Origin: Candidatus Zambryskibacteria bacterium RIFOXYD2_FULL_43_10
GTDB lineage: Bacteria > Patescibacteriota > Minisyncoccia > Phycocordibacterales > Zambryskibacteraceae
NCBI GenBank assembly: GCA_001825475.1
Contig: MHWZ01000008.1
Coordinates: forward strand, 1 to 7,012
Reading direction: 5' to 3'
DNA: 7,012 nt
A program made the position numbers and the translations under genes. Shown here in pieces: positions 1 to 5,248 of this stretch (position 1 is its first letter; each line of letters starts with the position of its first letter). A model generated the notes under the pieces. It ran no database searches. It had not been told where the DNA came from and saw nothing but the letters and a program-made list of their open reading frames with translations.

Positions 1-1182
1 AACGTCTTTGATATCCAGCAGGGTGTTTCAATAAACATATTTGTCAGGAAAAATGAGAATAAAACGGAGCTCGGCACAGTTTACCACTCGGAAATTTTCG
101 GCAAGCGGGAATCTAAATTTGAAATGCTCAACAAGTCGGGTATCGAAAAAGTTAAATGGCAAAAATTAGATTATTCCGAACCACATCTTTTCTTTGTGCC
201 AAAGGATTTTAGTGATAACGCGGAGTACGAAAAAGGATTCAAAGTTGATGAATTATTTAAAACTTACAATGCAGGTACGGCTACAGGAAAAGATTCTATT
301 TTTGTACAGGTGACAACAGAAGATATGACTAAAACTTTACAGTCTTTAGATAAAGTGTATTTGGAAGACAAAATTGTGGATTATTTGTACCGCCCTTTTG
401 ATGTTAGAAAAATGCCCTATGACAGCACATTGATTCAAAGGTTACGAACGAATGTAATGGATCATATGCGGAAAGATAATATAGCTTTAATAACATGTAA
501 AAAACAGACCAGTTTTAATTTTCAGCATGTTCTTGTATCTAATGCTGTTACTGATCGTTGTGCGGTATCTTTGCAAACGGGAGAAGTTGGTTATGTCTTT
601 CCTCTGTATCTCTATCCCGAGGGAGGGTCAAAGACCCCAAATCTTAAGAAAGAAATTGTCGATGAAATAGAAAAAAATGTTGGCAAAGCTACGCCCGAAG
701 ATGTTTTTGACCACATCTACGCCGTCTTACACTCGCCAAACTACAGAGAGAAGTACAAAGAATTTCTCAAGATAGATTTTCCGCGCGTGCCATACCCGAA
801 TGACAAAAAACAGTTTGAAAGGTTCGTCGCGCTCGGCCGTGAACTCCGGGAGATTCATCTTCTTGAATCACCAAGTGTAAACAAGTTCATCACGATATAT
901 CCTGTTTCCGGTTCCGATACTGTTGAAAAAATTTCATATACTTCGACAGGCTCAGCACAGGCAAAAACAGGCAACGTATATATCAATTCCGAACAGTACT
1001 TCGGCAATGTCCCAGACGTGGCATGGAATTTTTACATCGGTGGCTACCAACCCGCACAAAAGTGGCTTAAAGATCGCAAGGGTCGCACGCTCACCAACGA
1101 AGACATCGAGCATTATCAAAAAATAATCGTGGCACTTACCGAGACAGATCGTATTATGAAAGAGATAGATAAAACTTCATGA
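1..1182 (+). CDS. Type ISP/IIG restriction-modification enzyme, C-terminal part (5' truncated by window)
   Basis: The frame is open from base 1, so 393 residues of a much longer protein are visible. In the first codons it reads VFDIQQGV followed by a hydrophobic strand, typical of the end of the adenine-methyltransferase domain in single-chain type ISP/IIG enzymes. Further on are YRPFDVR (388-408) and a conserved block running from DVFDHIYAVLHSP to a PRVPYP end (700-798), both hallmarks of the C-terminal target-recognition region of this family. Full-length members carry an Mrr-like nuclease, a helicase/translocase, the methyltransferase and this specificity region in about 1000-1600 residues; the first parts lie upstream of the window. 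The enzyme would methylate host DNA and translocate on and cut unmodified DNA. The TGA stop overlaps the next start by 4 nt (ATGA), so the two are probably translationally coupled. The family call rests on remembered motifs; the nuclease and helicase parts are not visible. Confidence 0.85.
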   Translation, partial: NVFDIQQGVSINIFVRKNENKTELGTVYHSEIFGKRESKFEMLNKSGIEKVKWQKLDYSEPHLFFVPKDFSDNAEYEKGFKVDELFKTYNAGTATGKDSIFVQVTTEDMTKTLQSLDKVYLEDKIVDYLYRPFDVRKMPYDSTLIQRLRTNVMDHMRKDNIALITCKKQTSFNFQHVLVSNAVTDRCAVSLQTGEVGYVFPLYLYPEGGSKTPNLKKEIVDEIEKNVGKATPEDVFDHIYAVLHSPNYREKYKEFLKIDFPRVPYPNDKKQFERFVALGRELREIHLLESPSVNKFITIYPVSGSDTVEKISYTSTGSAQAKTGNVYINSEQYFGNVPDVAWNFYIGGYQPAQKWLKDRKGRTLTNEDIEHYQKIIVALTETDRIMKEIDKTS

Positions 1183-1844
1183 AAAGTGGACGGCAACAAA
1201 AGGGTGAATCTCACGAGACTAAATTTATTAGTTTCTGTAGTAAGAATAAGATTAAGTGTATTTATTTGGATGCAAACACAGAAAAAAAGAAAAAATATCT
1301 TAAAGATCAACAAGGAAAGAGTCCTGATTTTTTGTGTCAGAAAAATAATAAAAGCATTTTTGTAGAGATAAAAACTCATACACTTTTAACTAACGAGGCA
1401 AGAAACAGTAAAATGCTTAAAACAATAAAGGCAAAGAAATCTCTGGGCCTTAGTGGCACTACTATATTCGAACCATTCGATCCTCTACCTGAATTAAAAG
1501 GTGTCTTTGAAGGTTACCTAAGAGGTGCTAGTAAAAAGTTTAAAAACATTAAAGACAAATACTCTTTCCAAAGAGTTTTGTTGTTAGACGGTATCCAAAT
1601 CGAAGAGATTGATATATGTAGAATTTTTTTAGGAAAACTTTTAGATGTTGATAGGAACACATATATAAAGAAAGAAAAGGGCCTTTTAGACAGTACTGGC
1701 AGTAATGTTAGTGCTATTGTATATTGGGCAGAAAATTTAAATCAGTACAGAGGAATACAGAATCCAAAAGCTAGAATTCTTTTATCAGAAATTGATTTTA
1801 AAAATTTCTTTGAAGTGTTTACAAATAAATCTGTTATTGGTTAA
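1179..1844 (+). CDS. PD-(D/E)XK nuclease-like protein coupled to the restriction-modification gene
   Basis: This 221-aa protein is of no family I recognise as a whole, but its N-terminal third has the layout of a PD-(D/E)XK nuclease core. Glu13 lies in a first helix, SPD (residues 48-50) follows, and after a short loop comes FVEIK (61-65), giving the Asp50-Glu63-Lys65 catalytic triad. No signal peptide or membrane segment is seen. The C-terminal two thirds (about 75-221) are unassigned. The ATG overlaps the stop of the methyltransferase gene by 4 nt and has no clear Shine-Dalgarno site, so translation is probably coupled. It could be an extra restriction nuclease, a nicking or repair partner, or a restriction-linked protein of another role. 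The gene is markedly AT-rich (18 G/C in the 60 bases from 1201 by hand count), with many AAA and ATT/TTA codons, which fits acquired DNA. The fold call is an inference from one motif. Confidence 0.7.
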   Translation: MKSGRQQKGESHETKFISFCSKNKIKCIYLDANTEKKKKYLKDQQGKSPDFLCQKNNKSIFVEIKTHTLLTNEARNSKMLKTIKAKKSLGLSGTTIFEPFDPLPELKGVFEGYLRGASKKFKNIKDKYSFQRVLLLDGIQIEEIDICRIFLGKLLDVDRNTYIKKEKGLLDSTGSNVSAIVYWAENLNQYRGIQNPKARILLSEIDFKNFFEVFTNKSVIG

Positions 1845-1845
1845 T

Positions 1846-1980
1846 ATGGCCAATATTCAACATTACATTTTTATAGATGAGTCGGGTAATCCAGGGAAAC
1901 CGTTTGAAACCGATGTGGCTGGGAATAAAATCCCGACGATAGTTGCTATAACCGCTTGTTTTGAGGTATCATACCTATAA
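1846..1980 (+). pseudogene. DUF3800 protein, N-terminal stump (44 codons)
   Basis: The protein begins with MANIQHYIFIDESGNPG, which is the characteristic opening of DUF3800 proteins: a first beta strand with the conserved IDESG acidic motif of an RNase H-like fold. Family members usually have 200 or more residues and often sit beside defence or mobile genes. Here the frame ends at residue 44, just after what should be the second strand, and the last few codons (about EVSYL) do not look like the family. The frame is open upstream of the chosen ATG, but that part is a shadow of the preceding gene, which stops 1 nt before. The stop codon TAA shares its last base with the next ATG. The likely history is a deletion that joined a DUF3800 head to the promoter of the next gene. 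A functional micropeptide is possible but less likely. Confidence 0.7.
1943..1976 (+). promoter_or_regulatory. Possible promoter and 13-bp palindrome in front of the 56-aa gene
   Basis: TTGCTA (1943-1948) and TATCAT (1967-1972) are separated by 18 bp, and the -10 box ends 7 nt before the ATG at 1980, as for a leaderless transcript. The -10 box lies in a perfect palindrome, AGGTAT-C-ATACCT (1964-1976), that could bind a dimeric regulator. It lies at the point where the DUF3800 reading frame degenerates, so it may be the original upstream region of the following gene. Confidence 0.35.
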
Positions 1981-2150
1981 TGGCTAAAACAGCAAAAACT
2001 CCAGTTTTTTTTATAGCGACTAAAACCCACAAAGAGCCTGTCGTGGTGAATTTTTATACTAAGAAAGGCGAAAGGGTTTCTTTTAACGCGGTTGAAAAAG
2101 TAAAGACAAAAGAAGGTGTTCATTTCTATGCCAAGCCAGCAAAACAATAA
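1980..2150 (+). CDS. 56-aa basic protein of unknown function, upstream of rusA-like gene
   Basis: The product starts MAKTAKTPVFFIATKTHKEP and continues with alternating strand-like stretches (VVVNFY, VSFNAVEKV, VHFYA) and many lysines. It looks like a small beta-rich, probably nucleic-acid-binding protein, but I do not recognise the family. There is no membrane segment or cysteine pair. Its ATG shares one base with the stop of the DUF3800 stump, and its TAA shares one base with the ATG of the RusA-like gene (TAATG at both joints), so translation is probably coupled to its neighbours. No Shine-Dalgarno site is visible. A promoter-like element immediately upstream may give it independent, leaderless expression. 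The neat spacing and the codon pattern make it likely to be real despite its size. Confidence 0.65.
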   Translation: MAKTAKTPVFFIATKTHKEPVVVNFYTKKGERVSFNAVEKVKTKEGVHFYAKPAKQ

Positions 2151-2653
2151 TGTCAAAAAAACAGCCCCTTACTTCTATAGATTTCGACTTCGGGGTCGGT
2201 GAAATAATTCCTGCGACACAGGAAGCTCACCATGACGATGGATTCGATGCGCGGATACGAAAAACAGAGAAAGAAGGCCTTGCTATTTTCAAGAAAACTC
2301 TTGGTTTAGATATTGATTTAAAACTTGCGAGTAATGAATACTTCCCAAGCGATGGAGAGGTGTTTATTTTTATTGTCCAATATTTTGGCGCGGAAAAAGA
2401 GTACGGGAGACGCGATGTAGATAATATGGCAAAAACAATTCTCGATGTATTGAAGAACAGATTTTATCATGACGATAGTCAGGTTAAAACACTGTTGGTG
2501 GGTAAAAAATTTGAAAAACGAGTACCCCAAAATTTTGCATATGTTGCCATAAAACGCCTTGGTGTGTCTCAAGACGTAGATGCGCTTAAGATTTCCGGTC
2601 TTGAAAGATCGGTAACAATGTTTCAAGAGCTTAAAAGTAAAAATATTCTGTAA
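2150..2653 (+). CDS. RusA-family Holliday junction resolvase
   Basis: This 167-aa protein carries the RusA signature: RRDVDN with Asp89, Asp91 and Asn92, Lys95 and Asp99 in the next helix, then FYHDDSQV with Asp108/Asp109 and Gln111, and a downstream lysine pair at 119-120. These match the metal-binding acidic residues and essential lysine of E. coli RusA (Asp70, Asp72, Lys76, Asp91) in order and nearly in spacing. RusA dimers cut four-way DNA junctions symmetrically; most copies come from prophages. The protein is longer than the usual roughly 120 residues, with an extra N-terminal stretch of about 35 and a C-terminal tail (140-167) of unknown role. It overlaps the preceding 56-aa gene by 1 nt and has no obvious ribosome-binding site, so it probably depends on coupling. 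Its place behind a restriction system suggests mobile-element cargo. Confidence 0.88.
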   Translation: MSKKQPLTSIDFDFGVGEIIPATQEAHHDDGFDARIRKTEKEGLAIFKKTLGLDIDLKLASNEYFPSDGEVFIFIVQYFGAEKEYGRRDVDNMAKTILDVLKNRFYHDDSQVKTLLVGKKFEKRVPQNFAYVAIKRLGVSQDVDALKISGLERSVTMFQELKSKNIL

Positions 2654-2664
2654 TGCGTAGCGAT

Positions 2665-2673
2665 TGATAAAAT
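2665..2673 (+). promoter_or_regulatory. Extended -10 box of the 2680 gene, leaderless configuration
   Basis: TGATAAAAT is an extended -10 (TGn plus TAAAAT at 2668-2673), and exactly six bases separate it from the ATG at 2680. No -35 box or Shine-Dalgarno site is evident. The same spacing occurs in front of the ATGs at 5326 and 6325. The motif is AT-rich, so chance is possible. Confidence 0.4.
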
Positions 2674-2679
2674 CAAAAT

Positions 2680-3147
2680 ATGACCACATACAAACACACA
2701 CAAATTGGTTACTTGATGCTGGTTATCACGCTGGTCGTGCTGATACTTTTCGCATGGCTTCAGATCACGGCCAGAGCTGAACCTCCTTCGTACGACTCCG
2801 GCGCAAATTTTGCCATTACCGCCATAATGGCACTCATTCTGTTTATCCTTGCATCATTTTCAACGCTTACCGTCTCCACTCACGAACAATTTTTGAAAAT
2901 CCGTTTTGGCTGGGGTATTTTCCGCAAAAAGTTTTCGTTAACCGATATCGCCACTATCGGGAAAGTAAAAAATCATTGGTATTACGGCTGGGGCATCAGA
3001 TTGTGGTTCTGGCCATATATGTGGATTTTTAATGTCTCCGGCTTTGACGCGATTGAAATTCGAATGAAGGACGGAAAAATCTATCGTATCGGCACGGACG
3101 AGCCGGAAAAACTTGAGGCCGCGATCAAGCAGGTTATACGTTCTTAA
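2680..3147 (+). CDS. Two-TM membrane protein with PH-like domain
   Basis: This 155-aa protein has two hydrophobic helices at about residues 9-29 and 45-65, then a cytoplasmic domain. The domain contains a strand-rich stretch (LTVSTHEQFLKIRFGWG), basic FRKKFSL, an aromatic WYYGWGIRLWFWPY segment (100-113), then NVSGFDAIEIRMKDGK and RIGTDEPEKLEAAI. That ending is typical of small bacterial PH-like proteins, which are found next to many different genes and have no defined reaction; they are thought to sit at the membrane as adaptors. It seems to be complete. The start follows an extended -10 box by six bases and has no Shine-Dalgarno site, suggesting a leaderless message. It lies 26 nt after the RusA-like gene and could be its own unit. 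The base composition is more balanced than in the nuclease-like gene upstream, consistent with it being outside the acquired cluster. Confidence 0.75.
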   Translation: MTTYKHTQIGYLMLVITLVVLILFAWLQITARAEPPSYDSGANFAITAIMALILFILASFSTLTVSTHEQFLKIRFGWGIFRKKFSLTDIATIGKVKNHWYYGWGIRLWFWPYMWIFNVSGFDAIEIRMKDGKIYRIGTDEPEKLEAAIKQVIRS

Positions 3148-3198
3148 TTTCAAAATAGCTCCGCCAAAAAATTCGCTATGAAAATCTTATATGCTTAT

Positions 3199-3242
3199 GC
3201 AAGAACCGTTCTTGCTAGTTTACATGGTCGACACCGAGTGTC
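3199..3242. repeat. Palindrome and hairpin between two convergent genes
   Basis: The 102-bp gap between converging genes (ends at 3147 and 3250) holds a perfect palindrome, GCAAGAAC-C-GTTCTTGC (3199-3215), and a short hairpin, GACAC-CGA-GTGTC (3230-3242). Neither is followed by a proper T-tract on either strand, so they are poor intrinsic terminators. They may be a weak two-way terminator or a protein-binding site. Confidence 0.4.
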
Positions 3243-3249
3243 TGACATA

Positions 3250-3687
3250 TCATTCAAAAAGTGATGTCGCCTGATTCTTCAATTCAGCTGTTTTTTCTTG
3301 TAATTCCAGCAATTTGATTGATCTATCAACATCCCTAGCGGAAGCAGTGCCGTATTTTTTCTCCGCGTCTTCGAATCCCCCTTCTTCCATTGCCTTATTA
3401 AATTGTTTGTCTATATCACGACTTCTCCCAATAATTTTTGCGTAAAGATTTCCTATTTGCTCTTCGAATTCTTCGATATCGTGAATCAACCCTGTCGCCT
3501 GAATCTTTAGCGCTTCTCGTCCCTTGGGATCTCTCTGCTTGAACGCCAATTTTTTATATCTCTCCTCAAAACTTCCATACTTCCTCTCCATTTCAATTAT
3601 CTCTTTGCTTTCTTCAAAACTGACTGGCGTTTTATCGCCAACTTTCTTTGATGCGCCATCACTTTCTTCCCTATTAAAATCACTCAT
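3250..3687 (-). CDS. Soluble helical/coiled-coil protein of unknown function
   Basis: I do not recognise this family. The protein (145 aa from the chosen start) is almost entirely charged and helical, rich in Glu and Lys, without membrane segments or cysteines. It carries two KYG turns (ERKYGSFEERYKK and EKKYGTASARD) between long helices, so it probably forms a helical hairpin or coiled coil. The open frame extends to an ATG at 3705, but I prefer the ATG at 3687 (MSDFNREESDG) because GGGAGA lies 10 nt in front of it, while nothing resembling a ribosome-binding site precedes 3705; with the upstream start it would be 151 aa. It lies downstream of the DUF1059 gene on the same strand, with a 117-nt gap that contains a possible own promoter. 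A shadow frame on the opposite strand (3524-3862) has no motif and is not believed. Confidence 0.65.
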   Translation of the reverse strand: MSDFNREESDGASKKVGDKTPVSFEESKEIIEMERKYGSFEERYKKLAFKQRDPKGREALKIQATGLIHDIEEFEEQIGNLYAKIIGRSRDIDKQFNKAMEEGGFEDAEKKYGTASARDVDRSIKLLELQEKTAELKNQATSLFE

Positions 3688-3745
3688 TCTAAATATTTCT
3701 CCCATGGCTACGGAATTAAAACATCAACAAACTAGATGCGATATC

Positions 3746-3751
3746 ATTATA
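3746..3751 (-). promoter_or_regulatory. Possible -10 box for the coiled-coil gene
   Basis: On the minus strand TATAAT matches the -10 consensus about 58 bases before the preferred start at 3687. No convincing -35 box is found 15-19 bp upstream, and no TG extension is present, so this is a weak call. Confidence 0.3.
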
Positions 3752-3804
3752 CTTATGAATACCAAACATTTGTTTAAAGTTGCATCGGCGTGGATTAGTT
3801 TTGT

Positions 3805-3984
3805 TTATTCATTCTTGAGCATGCCTTTGATCTGCTTACGAAGTTTCGGTGTATCCTTATGACCATGCGCGTCAATAGCGTGTTGGATCGCTATAGGAAG
3901 CACTTCAGATTCCTCTCCGGAAATGGTAAGGGTGCAATTCTTCTCACTTGGAAATTTACGACAATCGGCGACTTTTCTTGACAT
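3805..3984 (-). CDS. DUF1059 family small protein
   Basis: The 59-aa product reads MSRKVADCRKFPSEKNCTLT, then ISGEESEVLPIAIQHAIDAH, then GHKDTPKLRKQIKGMLKNE. This matches the DUF1059 pattern closely: the VADCRKFPSE opening, TISGEE..V, a helix, and an (H)A.D.HGH.DTP.LR motif. The usual family length is 55-65 residues, so it is complete. The two cysteines (8 and 17) and histidines (35, 40, 42) could bind a metal, but the function of the family is unknown to me. It has a near-consensus promoter, and a perfect 19-bp palindrome lies in its leader just before the ATG. No strong Shine-Dalgarno site is visible. It was divergently arranged with the 5062 gene before the insertion sequence came between them. 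Confidence 0.9.
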   Translation of the reverse strand: MSRKVADCRKFPSEKNCTLTISGEESEVLPIAIQHAIDAHGHKDTPKLRKQIKGMLKNE

Positions 3985-3989
3985 ATATT

Positions 3990-4008
3990 ATTATTAGATA
4001 CTAATAAT
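3990..4008 (-). promoter_or_regulatory. Perfect 19-bp palindrome in the DUF1059 leader (operator or hairpin)
   Basis: ATTATTAG-ATA-CTAATAAT has perfect 8-bp arms around a 3-bp centre. It starts at about the expected transcription start, and ends 5 bp before the ATG at 3984. As DNA it could be an operator; as RNA it would form a hairpin covering the translation start region. It is AT-rich, so RNA stability would be modest and an operator role seems more likely. Confidence 0.5.
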
Positions 4009-4015
4009 CTTCATT

Positions 4016-4045
4016 ATTATATCGCTGTGACCACACGTCTGGCAA
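4016..4045 (-). promoter_or_regulatory. Promoter of the DUF1059 gene
   Basis: On the minus strand TTGCCA (4040-4045) and TATAAT (4016-4021) are separated by 18 bp, a near-consensus housekeeping promoter. The expected start of transcription is near 4009, giving a leader of about 25 nt that contains the palindrome. Confidence 0.7.
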
Positions 4046-4053
4046 CATTTATA

Positions 4054-4059
4054 CCAACC
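4054..4059. repeat. Target-site duplication, left copy (CCAACC)
   Basis: CCAACC abuts the left inverted repeat of the insertion sequence and recurs at 4988-4993 immediately after the right inverted repeat. Confidence 0.75.
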
Positions 4060-4091
4060 CGTTTAGTCTCCAATACCTTCACACCACCTGA
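4060..4091. repeat. Left terminal inverted repeat
   Basis: It pairs with 4957-4987. The stop codon of the transposase (4079-4081) lies inside this repeat, so coding and recombination signals overlap. Confidence 0.75.
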
Positions 4092-4939
4092 GAGGGAGTT
4101 AAGAAATTAATTCCGGCATGTAGCCGTTCGTATTTATAATAGCGTAAGTATCCTTTTAAAGCTCGATTGATTTTAGAGACAGCGTTGGAAACTTTATCCA
4201 AGCATTCTTCCTGAAGTGTTCTGTTGAATCTTTCGACGTGAGCATTATCATTTGGTTTGCCGATTCTTGAATAACGATGTGATTTCCTGATATGAGAAAC
4301 AAACCATCTACCAAACTCGGGTCCTCTGTCTGACTGAATCATCTGGAAATGGAATCCCATTTCTAGTTCCGCTTCTCTCACGAACTCTAAACTGGTAGCA
4401 GCATTCATGTGCTCGTAAGCTTTGGCGTAAGTGTCTCTTGAATAAACATCTATAAGAGAGAAAACGTACAATCTTTTCTTCTCACTAACCATTCGATGAA
4501 TAGTATCAATCTGTACTAAATCCCCTCGTTTAAGCACTTCTGGACGGTCTACATGAGGGTGGAATCTTTTCCATGGAGATTTCTTCTTTAAGTATCCATA
4601 CCTGTCTAAAGTTCTATTCACTGAAGCTAGAGAGACTTTGATTTTTAAATTCTCCAGCTCTTTATATATCGCTTTCCCATAGCGATTGTGTTTTCTTCTA
4701 ATCTCAATGATTTTGTTCTCAATCTCTAAACCTAGTCTCCTTGGATGAGATTTTGGTCTCGATGATTTTGTTGGAATAGGATGATAACCGATCTTTTTAG
4801 ATAATCTTACCCAATCCATGATAGTGGTGTGATGATATCCGAGATATCTACCTGTTTTCCTTGCACTCCAACCCCTATGAACTAACTGAGCTGCCTCTTG
4901 TCTAATCTTAGGAACATTTGGATTTGATGTGTATGCCAT
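4079..4939 (-). CDS. IS481-like DDE transposase
   Basis: This 286-aa protein has an N-terminal helix-turn-helix region (about 10-45, with RGWSARKTGRYLGYHHTTI), a second DNA-binding stretch at about 70-120, and an rve-type integrase core. The likely catalytic residues are Asp145 in QIDT, Asp204 in QSDRGPEFG and Glu236 in NAHVERFNRT, the usual D-D-E order, with a slightly short second interval of 31 residues. The C-terminal end (YLRYYKYERLHAGINFLTPSQVV) is typical of IS3/IS481 transposases. The chosen ATG is preceded by no clear ribosome-binding site but by a 7-bp hairpin, which may limit expression. There is no sign of frameshift or a second orfA gene, favouring IS481 over classical IS3. Confidence 0.92.
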   Translation of the reverse strand: MAYTSNPNVPKIRQEAAQLVHRGWSARKTGRYLGYHHTTIMDWVRLSKKIGYHPIPTKSSRPKSHPRRLGLEIENKIIEIRRKHNRYGKAIYKELENLKIKVSLASVNRTLDRYGYLKKKSPWKRFHPHVDRPEVLKRGDLVQIDTIHRMVSEKKRLYVFSLIDVYSRDTYAKAYEHMNAATSLEFVREAELEMGFHFQMIQSDRGPEFGRWFVSHIRKSHRYSRIGKPNDNAHVERFNRTLQEECLDKVSNAVSKINRALKGYLRYYKYERLHAGINFLTPSQVV

Positions 4940-4941
4940 AT

Positions 4942-4961
4942 CTTGATGTTATTCCATCAAG
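4942..4961 (-). promoter_or_regulatory. Hairpin directly before the transposase start
   Basis: CTTGATG-TTATTC-CATCAAG has perfect 7-bp arms and ends two bases before the transposase ATG, partly inside the right inverted repeat. In a transcript entering from outside the element it would fold over the translation start region. Such protection against impinging transcription is known for IS10 and IS50; here it is inferred. Confidence 0.5.
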
Positions 4962-4987
4962 TGGTGGGAAGCTATTGAGACTATACG
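4957..4987. repeat. Right terminal inverted repeat
   Basis: Its reverse complement matches 4060-4091 with one gap and four mismatches. It ends directly against the target duplication. Confidence 0.75.
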
Positions 4988-4993
4988 CCAACC
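4988..4993. repeat. Target-site duplication, right copy (CCAACC)
   Basis: It is identical to 4054-4059. The next base begins the TTGACA -35 box of the 5062 gene. Confidence 0.75.
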
Positions 4994-5021
4994 TTGACAT
5001 ATGTAATATATTTGGTATAAC
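4994..5021 (+). promoter_or_regulatory. Promoter of the 52-aa membrane protein gene
   Basis: A perfect TTGACA (4994-4999) is followed after 16 bp by TATAAC (5016-5021) with a TGG extension. Transcription would start near 5028, giving a 5' leader of about 34 nt with a good Shine-Dalgarno site. The insertion sequence ends 7 bp upstream of the -35 box, leaving the core promoter intact. Confidence 0.75.
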
Positions 5022-5061
5022 GGGCACAGAGAGAACAAATTTACATGAGAGGAGAAGAGTA

Positions 5062-5220
5062 ATGAGCATGCTGGTAATCGTCGGTATAATTTACGGGATC
5101 GCTATCGTCGGCCTAATGGTAGCGATCTGGTCGGATCGACGGTGGTACAGGCGCCACCCAGGCGCCGAGGAAAAATTCGGGCGGATTGATGATGAGCTCT
5201 GTAAAAAAGAGGGTAGGTAG
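5062..5220 (+). CDS. 52-aa single-TM membrane protein, unknown function
   Basis: The start is fixed by GAGGAG (5049-5054) seven bases before the ATG; the same frame runs further upstream into the insertion sequence but that part is not used. Residues 3-23 form one strongly hydrophobic helix (MLVIVGIIYGIAIVGLMVAIW), followed by basic SDRRWYRRHPG, which would put the C-terminus in the cytoplasm, and a charged tail ending KKEGR. I do not recognise the family. The gene has its own consensus-like promoter and a strong terminator, so it is a single-gene unit. It is noticeably more GC-rich than the other genes here. The insertion sequence next to the -35 box has removed whatever upstream regulation it shared with the divergent DUF1059 gene. 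Confidence 0.75.
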   Translation: MSMLVIVGIIYGIAIVGLMVAIWSDRRWYRRHPGAEEKFGRIDDELCKKEGR

Positions 5221-5248
5221 TGAAATCAGAAGATTCGCCCCAGTTGGA

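Larger units (their letters stand above)
4060..4987 (-). mobile_element. IS481-like insertion sequence, complete (928 bp)
   Basis: The element holds one transposase gene between imperfect inverted ends of about 31 bp. The left end (4060-4091) and the reverse complement of the right end (4957-4987) align with one gap and four mismatches, both opening CGT(T/A)TAGTCTC. Six identical bases, CCAACC, flank the ends. Intact ends, full-length transposase and exact target duplication suggest a recent, possibly still active insertion. Joining the flanks across one CCAACC gives the likely ancestral site, in which the two divergent promoters were 14 bp apart. The family call comes from the transposase; the ends do not begin with the TG of many IS481/IS3 elements, so it may be a divergent group. 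Confidence 0.85.

Noticed and set aside
923..1379. Overlapping frames inside the restriction enzyme and nuclease-like genes
   Set aside because: They lie in other frames of two well supported genes, with no start signals or motifs.
1863..2156. 97-codon minus-strand frame over the DUF3800 stump and 56-aa gene
   Set aside because: It is low-complexity (Phe/Cys/Tyr-rich), has no ribosome-binding site and mirrors the plus-strand coding pattern.
3524..3862. 112-codon plus-strand frame opposite the coiled-coil and DUF1059 genes
   Set aside because: It is a Ser/Leu-rich shadow and conflicts with the clearly recognised DUF1059 gene.
3978..3983. Plus-strand TTGACA at the DUF1059 start codon
   Set aside because: Any plus-strand transcript would run antisense through the DUF1059 leader into the insertion sequence; no matching downstream gene or good -10 box is found.
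4918..5061. Upstream extension of the 52-aa gene to an ATG inside the insertion sequence
   Set aside because: The Shine-Dalgarno site at 5049-5054 and the promoter at 4994-5021 both place the start at 5062.
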